NCBI RefSeq assembly: GCF_000344685.1
Contig: NW_006920417.1
Location: forward strand, 186,001 to 250,000
Reading direction: 5' to 3'
DNA: 64,000 nucleotides
From: Gloeophyllum trabeum ATCC 11539
Lineage: Eukaryota; Basidiomycota; Agaricomycetes; Gloeophyllales; Gloeophyllaceae
Shown here: one piece after another, positions 24,701 to 39,618 of the stretch
Numbering within the stretch: the first letter of the stretch is position 1
Layout: each line of letters opens with the position of its first letter
Program-made: the position numbers and the translations under genes
The notes under the pieces: generated by a model
Database searches by the model: none
The model's input: the letters and a program-made list of their open reading frames with translations, nothing else
Told to the model about the DNA's origin: nothing

Positions 24701-25636
24701 ATTCAGGTCGGAAAATACGTAGAACACGATCTCGCGGCTTAGACCGCAGGACACGAGGAATTCAGGCGGTACTCCCCATCCTAGGAGGTCCAGGACTATG
24801 TCTTTCGCAGCTTCGTACTGCTGATCGTTTACTGCACCAAACACTTGTTGAGTTTTAAGGCTGAATAGAGGACATGATCGCTTACAAGGAAGGCCAGGCC
24901 GGACATAGTCGACACTGGGATCACGGGCCTTATCCTCTGTAGGAGAACCAGACAACGGCGTAGGACTAGATACCCAAGAACCAGCGAAGCCGTTAGGGAG
25001 CATAGACGCCTGGTCCGTGCGGGTCGACGTCGCAGTAGTAGCCTCGACGTCTGCTGTCCGGGAAGGAACTCGGGCCCGCACTCTTGGAGGAATTGTCGGT
25101 CCAGTCGCCTCCAAAAACCTTGATTTCATAGCTTCTCTTGGAGGTGGCGCACTCAGTGGTGTGGGAGATGACACACTCAGTGGTTTGGGAGGTGGCGGAC
25201 TCTCAGAGTCACTGATTTCACCTTCCTCCCTGATCTGACCTTCTTCCACCTCCATAGCATCAGTCAAGCGAGCTGTATCAGAAGATGGAGCCAGTTCATT
25301 CGGAGCAGATGTTGCGACAGGACGGGCATTACTTGTGGTCGAGAGAGATGCATCGTCGCCATAATCCAGCTGGATATCCGGAGCAACGGGAGCTGGCCGT
25401 CCGGACAGAGATGCGTCCTGATTAACATTACTAGTCGGTTTGCGGCGTTTGGACTTAAGAGTCATCAGTGCTGCAGCACGAAGCGAGGATGTAGGGTCAT
25501 CCAGGGAGCCAGATAGACCAGCATGTTGTCCAGAGATCGAGCCTTGAGCTGAAGATGCCGCGTCACCTCCCATTTCTCGACCATGGTTCTGAAAGCCAGA
25601 AGAAGCTACCGAAGGAGACAGACTAGTCATGGCCAT
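21748..25636 (-). CDS. Red1/ZFC3H1-type zinc-finger protein (nuclear RNA elimination scaffold)
   Basis: Large, mostly disordered protein with features of the Red1/ZFC3H1 family, which links RNA-binding factors to the nuclear exosome helicase. The N-terminal part is Ser/Pro-rich with an EEGEISDSESPPPP motif. An intron near 24843-24893 joins PGLP to a folded segment, QQYEAAKDIVLDLLGWGVPP then EFLVSCGLSREIVFYVFSDL. A coiled coil follows (KEREIQRMRELIAEKEQRRL). Near the C-terminus sits the zinc finger CQFEVPGGGECRDATCEDVH, spacing C-x9-C-x4-C-x3-H. A spliced join then reads EPSDEETAQFLHDSLPEAI, and the protein ends AEAWAFLGSAGQ at 21748. The start at 25636 (MAMTSLSPSV) is the first ATG of the long exon. 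Exons between 22400 and 23460 are only roughly placed. Confidence 0.75.
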
Positions 25637-26043
25637 CTTAAAAGCATGCAATACTGGTCAGTAGTCAACAACAGGGAATCGCGAGATGGAAAGGGGGATA
25701 ACGATTGTCGCCTCAAGTTCGGGAGGGTTCACTCAGCACCGGCAATGACCGGTGACCGACAAGCCTCGCACGGACCCTCGTAACAAACGTGATGCCACCT
25801 TCGCAGTTGGAATATGCGATTCAATGTACTAGAAAATACCTCAATAGGCACTCAGGCAGTTATTATGAGCCTTACAAGGGAACTTGCATTTGCGAGTCCT
25901 GTTGCGGAAAAACAAACGTGGGAACGTAGCCTAATTGAGAATTAAGCAGTATCGGGAATGCTAGCAGGTTGTTTGCTCAGCGCTCAACGGTCAAGCCAGG
26001 GTCAAGCACTGGCGATTTCTCTGTCCGTGTTCCATCTTTCACC
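25637..26043. promoter_or_regulatory. Divergent promoter region Red1-like / G-patch gene
   Basis: 407 bp between two opposed start codons. No clear core promoter motif stands out and no other feature is seen. Confidence 0.45.
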
Positions 26044-27193
26044 ATGCCTCTCGACGGGCATGCATACCTTTCCTCCCAAGGATGGGCTGGAAAAGGGTCG
26101 GGTCTTCGCGAAGGTGCAATCAGCAGGCCTGTGATCATTGCCCAGAAGAAAACTATGGCAGGTGTAGGGAGGGATCGCGACGAAGCCTTCCCGTTCTGGG
26201 ACCAGTGAGCTTCAATCATAATCTGGTAGGGCATTTCCTGACACTGTTCGAAACAGCCTGTACTCTGCAGCAGCCAAGGCTATCAAGTTGAAAGTAGCTA
26301 ATTCAGACGAGGAAGACTCTGTGAGTTCTGCCGCCTACCTGACTCATTTTTTGTCTCTGACCAACATCTAGGCTGATATGGAACCCTCAACCTCTGTTGT
26401 CTCCTTTGCAAGAACCAGGACTGGCATCATATCGAACCGACGACCAGTGGATGGCACTCCTGCTGCCTCAGGAACCGCGACCCCCGATTCAGCACCGTCA
26501 GATTCCAGCATGCCTCGAGTGAGCCTATTAACGCTGGCACGAAGGGAAGCTGTGAAAAGAGGACTATACTCCATGTTCTTCCGTGGGCCGGTGCTGGGTC
26601 CCGACGAAGAGGCAATTGCTGGGGACGAGACAAACAAGAGTGCAGATGACCATGTAGAGCCACAGGCCAGTGGCTCATCTACTTCGGCCCTCAAGAGGCG
26701 AAAGTTGAAGGACGAGAAAAGGCATACCAAGACGTCCAAGAAGCGCAAGCTGGACAATGAAGACCAGGGCACATTCGTCGGTGAGAAGGTTGACAACCCT
26801 GCGGGTCCTGCTTCATCGCAGGGGCTTAGTGATGACGCTGAGAGCTCCGCTGCGAAGAGAATGAGAACAAAAGAGGAGAAGCTTGCGCGCAAGGCCAGAA
26901 AGGAGGAGAAGCTCGCGCGTAAAGCCAGAAAGGAGGAGAAGCTCGCGCGGAAGGCGAGAAAGGAGAAGAGAGCCAAACGCAATGGATCGCAACAGGCTGA
27001 TGAGGATCAACCAGATAGTGCGTCCTTCGTCCCGGCGCTTGAGGCTGGAGTGATACATCAACATTCAGGCTCGGGTGTGAAAGTCATCGCTGAGCAGCTC
27101 GGGCCTGTGTTGGTGGAGAGGGATCGCTGTCGTCCAAAAGATGACGAGCGACACCCCGCTAAATCTCACAAGAAAAAGAAGCAAAAGCAGTGA
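26044..27193 (+). CDS. G-patch domain protein with basic C-terminus (ribosome-biogenesis type)
   Basis: Starts MPLDGHAYLSSQGWAGKGSG followed by LREGAISRPVIIAQKKTMAG, a G-patch-like domain at the extreme N-terminus as in TMA23/PXR1/PINX1-related proteins, which activate DEAH helicases in ribosome biogenesis. Two introns (about 50 nt each, near 26206-26258 and 26322-26371) join FPFWDH to LYSAAAKAIKLKVANSDEED and ADMEPSTSVV. The middle part has SLLTLARREAVKRGLYSMF. The C-terminal half is very Lys/Arg-rich with nucleolar-type stretches (SALKRRKLKDEKRHTKTSKK), a 3x10-residue repeat and a final KSHKKKKQKQ. The exact orthologue is not settled; the nucleolar role is inferred. Confidence 0.8.
26870..26959 (+). 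repeat. Tandem 30-nt coding repeat (3 copies of KEEKLARKAR)
   Basis: Three near-identical 30-nt units encode KEEKLARKAR in the basic C-terminal part of the G-patch protein. They differ at a few synonymous positions and a partial fourth unit (KEKRAKR) follows. Copy number may vary between strains. Confidence 0.85.
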
Positions 27194-27462
27194 CTTTAGA
27201 ATGTTGTACTTCGTTGTATTGTGCTCAGTCACCGGTGCCATATTGTCGTAGTCAAAGGAACAAGGATGCATGTGAATACTACTGGTACATTGGGTGATAG
27301 ACAAGGTATTATTGAATGGCTGATGCTAGCGAGTGAATGACTGCACATGAAGAACACCACAGCAGAAGATGCGTCCATACATAATACAAATACAAGACCT
27401 TGTTTACTTTCTACTAGAACCCATGACCGGCACCTGATACACGAGAATCAATAACCCAAAGC

Positions 27463-29177
27463 TCAACCGCGAGCGCTCCTCCATGCACTTTGCATAGCGA
27501 TGCGCTTGGCCTGCGAGTGCCTCAGTTCCCATCTCCAAGCCGAACCCGAAGCTAGAGCACTCACCTGATCAAGGGTGATTGCATCTTCCCTCAGCTCAAT
27601 TCGCTGTCTACCGTCCTCCTCTTCATCCTCGTCATCGTCATCAAAGGACGGCCGGGCTGCGCCATTATTTCTCAGGCCTCCGAATGCTGCCTTACCACCC
27701 GCAAGCGAGAACGGTGTCGACTGTACCGCCGTCTTGAAAACACTGGCGTCTCTCGGGCCACCAAAGGCAGCGAAATCCGTGACAACCTTTCGAGACCCAG
27801 GTGGAGACCGCCCGGGGGATCCGGGAGACGCAGTAATAGATGTTGACGACGGTGACCCAAAGCTCTTCTCTGGAGAACGTGCTGGGATGTACGGGCCATA
27901 AGAGTACCCACTCCGCGAAGCTGACTGCCGCGCCTGAAGATACTTGTCTGTAAAACGAGTCCCCGGAACCTGGAGAGACGGTTAAAGACAGTTCCCCGGT
28001 AGACATCGGTGCACACATACCTTTTTGAGCAGCGGCCGGGCTTCTACGAGAGAAGGCGCTTGCATGAATACCGAGACATTATGTTGGGCTTCTGCAGACT
28101 CCTTATAGATACTTTCTATCACAACCTTCTTCGTGCTTTCGTTTCGTAGCAGGAGTCTTTCGTGCAACTCGCGGGCTACGTCATCGACACTCTCACCGCT
28201 CCCTAATATCCGCGCTGCAACTGCTTGACCGACTTCGCGAACTAGACGCTCCATGTCTAGATTCTCGAGCACACTTCCGACAATAGCATGCGCGAGTAGG
28301 TCGGCGGTCGTCAAAGGCAGCATTAGCCCCGACGTGATATTTACTATTGCTTGGAAGAAGTCGGTCGCAAACTGTGAATCTAGTTAGCATCAGTGCGTCT
28401 ACAAAGGGCGGTACTTACTGAGTACCCGCTTAGGGCAGGCTCGCACGCAACGAAGAACTGGACACGTATGAGTCATTAGGACACTCTTAGTCCCAAGGAG
28501 TGGCGCTTACCAGAGTGATACCACGACTAGCCATCTGACGTGCGAGCTGTAATGGATCATTGCCATCCGGGGAACCCTCGTCAAAACCTGACAAAATGAG
28601 CGGCAATATCAAGGAACATATATGTCGAGCTTACATACCATCACCATACTCTCCAACACCATGGGGAGGCGCGTCCGCAATCAGCACAACCATCTTACTT
28701 GCATTCTCCCTCCAATCCATGTTCAATGCTTCAGCAAGTGCCGCCGTCACCGCCTCTGGGCCATCTCCTCCACCAGACGCATATAGGCTTGACAGGTCCT
28801 TGTGGACTTTGCTGATGTCTGAAGAGAAGCCGAAGTTCTTGGTAACATATGTATGATCTTGTGGTGGATGGTCCCGGTAAGCCACGAGTCCTATTCGGAG
28901 GTCCTCTTGTGCTTGAAGCTTGCCAGATTCGAAGATATGAGCGCAGATCTGTTCTATATTCTTTGTTGCAGAAGAGATGTAGCTTCCTTGACTGCCAGTG
29001 CAGTCCTGCACGAATACCAGATCTCTAGGAAAGACGTTAGTAACACAGCCCGGACACAGGAGTGAGGGCGTACAATTGTTTGCGATTTGGATCAAGCATG
29101 TACTGCTCCTGAGCTCCAAAAGCAGGTTGTTGAGGCGCAGAAGTGCTAGCATCGTCGAATTCCATGTCTTCGTCCAT
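27463..29177 (-). CDS. von Willebrand factor A domain protein
   Basis: Soluble vWA protein of about 500 residues, of a type I associate with Agaricomycetes; partner unknown. It starts MDEDMEFDDASTSAPQQPAF. The vWA fold begins RDLVFVQDCTGSQGSYI with a metal-site DxTGS motif near residue 43. Typical vWA segments follow: DLRIGLVAYRDHPPQDHTYV, SDISKVHKDLSSLYASGGGD, GPEAVTAALAEALNMDWREN and ASKMVVLIADAPPHGVGEYG. A helical C-terminal part follows (LLAHAIVGSVLENLDMERLV) and then a Ser/Pro-rich tail, an acidic run (PSFDDDDEDEEED) and the end AKRIAMQSAWRSARG. Several short introns are placed by frame. The stop lies at 27463-27465. Confidence 0.82.
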
Positions 29178-29483
29178 GTTGGTCGTTGTCTACCACAAGA
29201 TTTGATTGAAAGTGGTCCTGAGCACACGCGTGTGTAAGGTTGAGGCTTCGGTAGACGATCCGTGGTGGTTGTGGATGAAGGTGGACAATATACAAGCAAA
29301 GTCTTGGACGCAAGGTCAGTCAAGGACGTGCATGCTGAAGTCACGCCGCACAACGCCGGATCTACGCAATCGGCATTCGGATCTGTCACTGTCATCGCGA
29401 TGCATCTGTGGCCACAGCCTGCTGCATCGGGCTAGGAATTACTGAGCTTGCTAGTGTAGTATGTGCAGTATGTGCGACAATAT
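29178..29483. other. Intergenic region upstream of the vWA gene
   Basis: 306 bp between the vWA start and the GEM1 stop, both on the minus strand. Presumed GEM1 3' end and vWA promoter. Nothing else is seen. Confidence 0.45.
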
Positions 29484-32163
<2,680 letters not shown>

Positions 32164-32623
32164 GTCCGCACAGCAGGCTACGATAGAGCGGTGCACAGAG
32201 TAATGGTGTGCTCTCCAGGAGACCAGGAATAACCAGAACAGAGGGAATGTAACGAATGCCGTCTCACGCCAGCGCGCCTGTGTGCGGTTAGACGTCGGCA
32301 CAGCAGCCTCGTCACTCCGGCCAGGATCTCGACTCTCGTGAGCAACGCAGACAAACCAAGTCCTGGGTTATTTCATCGCGCGCGGTCGCAGACTCAAGTG
32401 TATGTGAATGTCCTACTGCTTGTTCGAACGATCTACAGTATGAAATTCCGAATATTACAGGCCTCACATGATGAGCTGGAGCCGCTGACGTCCACACATC
32501 ATCCATTTCAAGTGGCTTGGCTGAAGATCAGTCCAAACTCTAGTTCTACGATACATTCAGCTTTCGTTTTTGCAAGGAGAGGGTCGTGTGCTGACACTTG
32601 AGCCACGCCTTCCGTCCGTTACT
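32164..32623. promoter_or_regulatory. Divergent promoter region GEM1 / F-box gene
   Basis: 460 bp between opposed start codons. No supported motif or other gene. Confidence 0.45.
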
Positions 32624-34135
32624 ATGTCGCCTCTGCAATGTCTTCCGAGCGATATACTGGTCATTATCATGCACTATCTTGATGTCCGGCACCTCGATAT
32701 CCTCTCTAGAACGTGCAAGACTCTACACGCTGCTGTAAGTCATCCAAGCCAGTAAAGATATACGGTCTGCCATATTGACGACACTCAGGCAACGCAATTT
32801 GGTTGGGCTGATCATCTGCGCTTGAATCCGCGGCGATGCTGGAGTCTGTCCAAGGCACTCGATCGATGGGATGCCCGTTCGCAAGTGAAGTATCATACAC
32901 TCTCAGATCGGGCATGGGCACGTTGCGAATTCGTCGCACGACCTTTGCAACGGCCTTGGTATGGGAAGTTGCAGCCGCTACTGGCTATAAGCAACTCCAG
33001 GTTGATCGTAGCGGCTGGCAATAACCTCTATTCCTACGGTTTTAGTACGGCGGACACAAACCTGGCGCCTGCGATACATCACGAATGCACATACACATTC
33101 AGCAGCCTGGAAGCAGATCTTCGAGGTGACATTACGGGGATTGCTTTCGTCCCAGACGGAGGCCTTGACAGCACTCTGTATGTCGGTTTCGAAGACGGGA
33201 GACTAGAACGTGTTATGCTGCCCGTGCCTAAAAGCGGCCAGCATAAGGCTCTTCTTGAGGCGTCGTCTAGATATCTCCAATACATGGACTGGGAAGTCAT
33301 CGAGAGTTTATCAGTCTCCGATGACTTACTCCTGTCACTTTCGGCGGCAGGAACAGCGAAACTTTTTCGATTACATCAAGCCGCAGCCGCCTACGAGATT
33401 TCGAGCATCAACACGGAAGTCCGAAGTTGGTCGTCCTATGTATCGAGCGGATCATCGACGCCATATGCTGCCATCGGTACCTCCTCCGCTACGCCCCTCG
33501 TTCTATACTCGATTACCAACTCCGAGATATCACCAACTCCGTGGGCCATACTGCAAGCGTCGGGGAAGGACGCAGATCGGCCCCGGTCATCAGCTGTTTA
33601 CGGCATCTCGACAGCACCTCCCTCATCCCCCTGGGGCGCGTCCGAACAGATACTCGTTTCCGGCTGGTACGACGGGAAAGTTCGGGTCCACGATCTTCGA
33701 TCGTCAACTCGTGTCGGTGGCGGTACCTCAGCACAGCCCGCGCCTTTAGCACCTGTCCTATCCATCTACGATCCTTGGTCATTCGAACCGATATACACGC
33801 TAGATTGTGGAGGTGGTGCATCTGCCCACATTGCCGCCGGTTCGGCTCGCCACAGTGTCGTCGCATTTTGGGATGTTCGGTCCCCTAGCTCTGGCTGGAG
33901 TGTCCATGCGCCAGGCAACGATTCATCTCCAGTCTACTCGCTTATCCTGGAAAGCTCGCGCCTGTTCGGTGCCAATCAGAGCAGGTCTTTCATTTACGAC
34001 TTTGTACCCGGAGTCACGCCAAGTACCTATCCGCGCTTGCCAGTGGATCGTAACGATGGCCTGCAGCACAAGAAAGATTGGGATGGGGTCGGATACTATG
34101 TCACGAAGTATCCACACAGTCGTGGTGAAGTCTGA
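32624..34135 (+). CDS. F-box protein with C-terminal beta-propeller-like region
   Basis: Putative substrate receptor of an SCF ubiquitin ligase. The F-box is at the N-terminus: LQCLPSDILVIIMHYLDVRH followed by LDILSRTCKTLHAA. One intron (about 32732-32789) separates it from a single long exon. That exon has repeated beta-strand-rich blocks resembling WD40 or kelch blades: GDITGIAFVPDGG, TLYVGFEDGRLERVMLP, LVSGWYDGKVRVHDLRSS and SVVAFWDVRSPSSGWSVH. The substrate cannot be read from sequence. The product is about 475 residues long, and the stop follows KYPHSRGEV. Confidence 0.85.
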
Positions 34136-34429
34136 GGATATTCTTATTTTTTGTGCTTGTTCCATATTGGACTCTTGGGCATAGATTCAGATCTGCAGTT
34201 GTATGAGAAGCAGGCATGTATGATTACTAACAGGTAGAGTTCTACAATATACCTAGTACATACAGACAGCAAGTAATTGGATGTAGAGATGACAGATAGT
34301 GCAAACGATAGCCTGAGTGCAAGAAAGAGCGATGGACGATAGAAACACATGAGAAGCCATAGTCCCAAGGCCGGCTGTCTGTAGATGCATGAATAAGATT
34401 AAATGTAGTCCGCATAACTGCTAATAAGA

Positions 34430-37400
34430 TTATGATGCTGGCGTAGCTTGCTGGGATTGTGAGCGTGATGCCCAAGTGAAGAGGTGCCGCACGTCGCTTG
34501 CGGGGGGCGTATCGGCCGGTTGCCTGGGTTCAACGAGCAGACTGCGACAAATGAGCATGGCCTCATATTTTATGGTATCTGTATTACTCACCTGCGGCGG
34601 TATAAATCTTGGAGATCACCAGTAGATTTCGATCTTTCGAAAGCTGCATGCAAGTACTCTTGTGCCTCGGGAATGTCCTTCAAGTTGTATGGCACCTGGA
34701 ACCGTACCATGTCTACGTCCTGCATTCAGCACACGCATCGCTGGATGTATGCAGCGACATACCTTGCACAATCCTGTGCAGCTTGTGGTATTTGTTGAAA
34801 TTCAAGAGTTTCTTTTCGGGTGCTAAGGGTGATGCGCGATGCGAAGGATTGCCCTCGCGGCAAAAAGTGATGTCTGTCAAATAAAGACCTACATAAATCC
34901 TAGTTAGCGAGGCTTCCAACTCTGGATGATGAATACTGACCGAGGAAGGGTACTGCTGGCGGTGCAGTGTTACGGAGTCTCGACCGATACTCGTGATAGT
35001 TACGCGCATGGTCCGCTAGCTTCCGTAGGGATTCCAGCTGGAGTTTGTTCTTTTGGGGTACTCCCTATGATGGTATGTAAGTACAATTGAATGAAGCTGA
35101 TACCACATATAAACCCACCATCCATGTCTGGTGCAGACGTGATATCGTCGAGGAATCCAAGGCGGCCAGGATAGAACGCGAAGTACTGAAATTATTCAAA
35201 GTACTGCAGCGCTACAGGGAACCGGTCAATCATCAGACAATCAGTGTAGCTATGAACGCTTACATCGGCGACCTTGATGAAGAACTTCACGAGACCCACG
35301 CGTTTCTTCATGTCCAGCTCATTCAGGATACTCTCAGCCACCCAACCGGTGATGACAGTACTGAGCGAAGTGACAGCCTTGATATTCTTATGGGACGTCG
35401 TGCCTTCCTGTCCAATCTCCAACAGCTCTTCCGGCCGGATCGCACAATACAAATTGCATTCCATGAGGGTGAGCTGCCGCGCGAGCTCAGTCGGGTCAAA
35501 GTCCGTGATCGCGATCGAGGTGAAGCTCTTATTCCGCAGAGCAGAAAGCAAACTCTTGTTCATGACAGGACGGGGAATCTCCGGCGGAGGAGCAAAGGGA
35601 GGGTTGATCGCAGCACTGCGATCCACCAGCCTGTCTCGCTGCAAATCCCGATCTTGGCTACGCGCGACTATAAGATCCTGAATCCGCTGCGCAGGGCCAG
35701 GGAACATCCGCGACAGAGCATCGCGGTTGAAGGCCGCCAAGGCGGGCAAGACTGGTTTGTCCGTAGATGCGCGCCAGTTCGCCTCGAGCCATTTCGTGAT
35801 GAGATTTGACACGCGCAGGCGCACGGGCATACCCTTGCGCTGCTGCCAGACGTACACATCTTCTTGTGACAGGTTCGGAGGAGGTTGAAGATTGTAGCGC
35901 GCAATGATAGCATCCAGCAGCTCCGCTGGCGACGAGAACAAACGAAACGTTCCCCAAAACACGTCCGAGATGGTAATATCCACAAGCGAGTCGTGCGGCG
36001 TCATCTTCTCCACCAGGGCATTAAGCGAGGCACCGACGAGATGGCCATCACTGTTGTACGCTACATCTTCCAGGGAATAATCATGCGAGAGCATCCACGA
36101 CAAGGGGTCGCGGCCCGGTAGCTCGCAAGACGGTATCGAAGGCAGCTCGCCATTGAGCAGCTTCTCCTCCAGCCCGCGCGGGCCCTCCTGGTGGTGGCTC
36201 CCCTCCCACGTCGTCCCATCGTCCGTCCGGCTGAGCAAGCTAGGCGTCTGCAGCCTCTGTGGCGGCGGGTCGTCGGGGATATCCAAAGGCGGCAACACCG
36301 GCGGCCCATCCCTTACGCGGGGCGATTGTGCTCGCAGTGGAGGTGACTGTGACTGCACCGGGGCAGGGGGTGACCGCGCACGGAGCTCCTCCTCCAGGCC
36401 TTCCAAAACGGGCTGTGTGCCATTCAGATGTGAGACATCGCCCCGCCCGCCAGGGGTCCCCGCGTCCGTCGAGATCGTGCGCGCCTGGATAGTCATATCC
36501 TCGTCCTCCATCTCCACGAGCCGCTGCCCGAGCATCCCCGCGGGGCCCGCCTCGCCCTTCGCCTCCTCAAACACCGCCTTCGTCCGCGGGCTCACGACGG
36601 GGCTCGTCTGCCCCGGTCCGGGCAGGTGCACCACCAGCCCGCGATCGCCCACCGCCGTGCGGTTCAAGAAGAGCTTCACCGCCGCGACGCAGTCCGCGCC
36701 CGCCTTGAGCGCGCCCGTCGCCGATCTGAGCAGCGCGGCCTTCTCCTCCTCCTCGCTCATCCCGCTCGCGCTCGTGAGCATGCGCACCGCGTCCGCGAGC
36801 GCCGTCGTCACGCTGTACAGCCCCTCGCGCGCGCCCCGCAGCTGCGCGAGCTTCGCGGGCGGCAGCGCGGGGTGCTGCATCACCGCCTCGACGATCGTCA
36901 GCAGCTTGCACACCATGTCGACGACCTCGCGCACGAGGTCGTACATGTGCCCCGTGCTCGACGCGTGCGACATGCGCGAGTGCGAGTGTGCGTGCCCGAT
37001 GAACGCTGCGATGGTGGAGAGGTACTGGTCGTGTGTGTGCCGGAGCGCGTCGAGCACTTGCGCGGCGGGCGTCGGGCCGGTTGGGAATTGCAGCATTGGG
37101 GGTGTCTTGATCGACTGAGAGGAGGAAGAGGAAGACGTGGATGAGATACTACTGATCGAGGACTGGCCCCCGTGGTGCCCATGTTCTGAAGCGCGCCTCG
37201 TCTGTCCCGGACGCGCCGTGCCTCTTAGCGATGGTACGGGCGGTGCATCGCGCCCACCCACACCCTGCCTAGGCGTGCGCAAGTCTCCCATACTCCTCGC
37301 CGCGCGGGGCGTCGCCGTCACCTCTCTCTGGCGCATCTGCGGTCTATGTACAATCCCATTCGTCGTCCTCGCCGGCTTCGCCCGGTTCTCCGCCTCCTCG

Positions 37401-38561
37401 CCCTCCGAAAGCAAGCTCTGGTCCGACGCCGAGCTCCTTCTGTCAGGCAGGGGCACCCCGCACTGCGCGGCAACCGCTAGAAACCGGCGGCAGTGCGCGA
37501 AGAGGTGCCCCGCGAGCTTGAGCATCGACTCCGTCTCGCACTCGGCCCGCTCCTCGTCTTCCGTCTCTTCACCTGCCTTCTTCGTCTGCGCGACGAGCGC
37601 GGCGAGCGTCGCGAGCACCTGCGCGCGCTCCTGCGCGAGCGGCGGGTGCTGCTTGAGGCGCGGCGCGTCGCGCTGGAGGCACTCGACGGACGAGAGCATG
37701 GTGCGCACGGAGACGATGATCGAGGCGGTCGAGGGCTGGAAGTGGGATGGGCGGTTGGAGCGCACGGAGGCTTGCAGGACGGACATGCCGTGGAGGAGGG
37801 GGACCATTAGCGGGGGGCAGTACGAGTCGAATTCAGATTCGCCGATTTCTGAGGAAAAGCGATTGTGTCTGGGTGAGGGCGTGCTGGCCCAAGAGGTAGT
37901 GGATACGGTGGATTGGGTGTGCGCATGCCCAGGCCGCCAACGCTAATAGCTCTTCGGTTAGAGGCGCTGGCATCCAACCGATCCAAGTCAGAGGACTTAC
38001 CGAGCTGGATGGGAGTTCCTCCTCTGTTAGAGAACTTACATGCGCAGAGACATAATTGCTGGGAAACCATCCCCGTCGTCCGTCGAGCTCACCGTCCCAC
38101 CAGCCACTAGCATCACGGTTTAGGACGCGAATAATCTGGCCAGCGCGGAAGGACAGGTACGTCCCACTACTCGATTGGGGGACATAGTCATGCATAGCAA
38201 GAACAAACTCGGATGAAGTGCGCGGGGAAGTAGCAGCGGACGAGGGCGTGGAAGCTTGGGTGGGCCGCCTGGACGGACCGGCAGCGGCAGACGAAGACGT
38301 CGACGCCTGCGGGACATGGAGGGACGCGGTGGACGCATTCGAGTCGGAGGATAGCGGTGGGGTTACTAGGGAGAGCGTGGAGGATGTGGAGGCGGAGGAG
38401 GGACTTCTCATGCGGTCCTTGACCGAGCTGACCGACAGGCTGCTCTTTGAGCGGGCGGAGCTGGGCGTGACGCCGCGGCCGAGGGACGGGCGTCCCTTGC
38501 CAGAAGTCGGGCCAGGATGCTTGGGGACGGAGGTGTCTATTCTGAGGCCTGCTAGCGGCAT
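34430..38561 (-). CDS. CDC25: Ras guanine-nucleotide exchange factor with SH3 domain (CDC25 type)
   Basis: Activator of Ras GTPase, upstream of cAMP and MAPK signalling in fungi. The start at 38561 gives MPLAGLRIDTSVPKHPGP and a Ser-rich leader, then an SH3 domain (LAMHDYVPQSSSGTYLSFRA; RDASGWWDGELDGRRGWFPS; NYVS). A long Ser/Pro-rich middle with helical segments follows. The RasGEF N-terminal motif reads DGHLVGASLNALVEKMTPHD and DITISDVFWGTFRLFSSPAE. The catalytic domain has FDPTELARQLTLMECNLYCA, SLSTVITGWVAESILNELD, KRVGLVKFFIKVA, NSSTISRLRKTWDGVPQK and VPFLGLYLTDITFCREG. It ends LFTWASRSQSQQATPAS with the stop at 34430-34432. An upstream ATG at 38660 lies inside a likely 5'-UTR intron (donor GTAAGT, acceptor GGACAG). 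Divergent from the NiCoT gene. Confidence 0.92.
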
Positions 38562-39618
38562 GTTCCAAGGAAGGAAACTGTCCGACGATGCAGGGGACAC
38601 AGAAATGTGTCTACAAGACGTGTGGGCGGGCTTGTCAGTCGCTCTCGCAAAGGGGGGCATAGGGACTTACGTTAGCAGGTAATTAGAGTGAGATGGGGCC
38701 CTTGACTACGCTACGTGACGCACGAGAATCGGATCTCCGTCGATGTGCCTTGGAATCAGGGACAGATCGTATGCTAGACCGGCAGCCCAGCGACAGGTAA
38801 TATTTCGAAAGATACAAAACGAACGGGCTAGCGGTGGTACAAGTTGAAGAACGGGTGCAGGACGCGCCTGCAGGAAACGGCGCAGAAGCAGGCAGAACGG
38901 CAACGGAAAGCGGGTCAAAAATATATGCGACGGTGTGCGGTGAGTGCAGACGGAGAAGACAGACGTGAATGAAGCGAAGCAGGCAGTTATGAAGTGCAGC
39001 CCGCACGAGAAGGCATTCCGAGCAATTGCAAACGCGCGCGACGGCAGACGCGGTGCTCTGGTTCAACGATCCCCAAACACGATCAAACCCAACCACGTGC
39101 GCTCCCGAGATCCTTCCACAGATCCCTTCCACCTTGGCCGCTGCCCGACTAGATCGCATCCTCAGCCTGCATCCATCCGCACTTATGTTTTGAAGGCTTT
39201 TTGGATGTCTAAAGCTCAGGGAATATGTAGGGCACGAAGCTTGGTGTGTGGGATGTGTCGTCATGGGAAGGGGGGCAACGCGCCCCGCTATTTCATCGTG
39301 TGGACGGTTCTTGTCCGTCCGAACATGTCCCGCTGAAACATGATCACCGATTGTCGGTCCCATACCGGTACCTCATCATTTCTGCAAATCAGAACGTCAT
39401 AAATTTCTATCATGCGCTTTCCCCAATAACCCTTCACCGAGAACCTCGACGTTGAATACGACGTTGAGGCCACTACCAAATGAAGACAAGCCTTTGTACA
39501 ATGATCGGTGCTATCTGATCATGACAGCACCGTTATCGTATCGCGGAAGCGATCATATCTTGCCACACAAAACCCCTAATGATTTGAGTCCGACGGTTGG
39601 CGCGACTCAACCACGATC
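38562..39618. promoter_or_regulatory. Divergent promoter region RasGEF / NiCoT gene
   Basis: 1.06 kb between opposed start codons. It includes the likely 5'-UTR intron of the RasGEF gene (about 38577-38672). Open frames here are short and featureless. Confidence 0.45.

Noticed and set aside
26368..26982. Minus-strand open frame with repeated LALRASFSSF units
   Set aside because: Antisense reading of the KEEKLARKAR repeat in the G-patch protein.
36153..37118. Plus-strand open frame of 321 codons opposite the RasGEF gene
   Set aside because: Ser/Ala/Cys-rich shadow of the Ser/Pro-rich RasGEF middle region. No domain or splice context.
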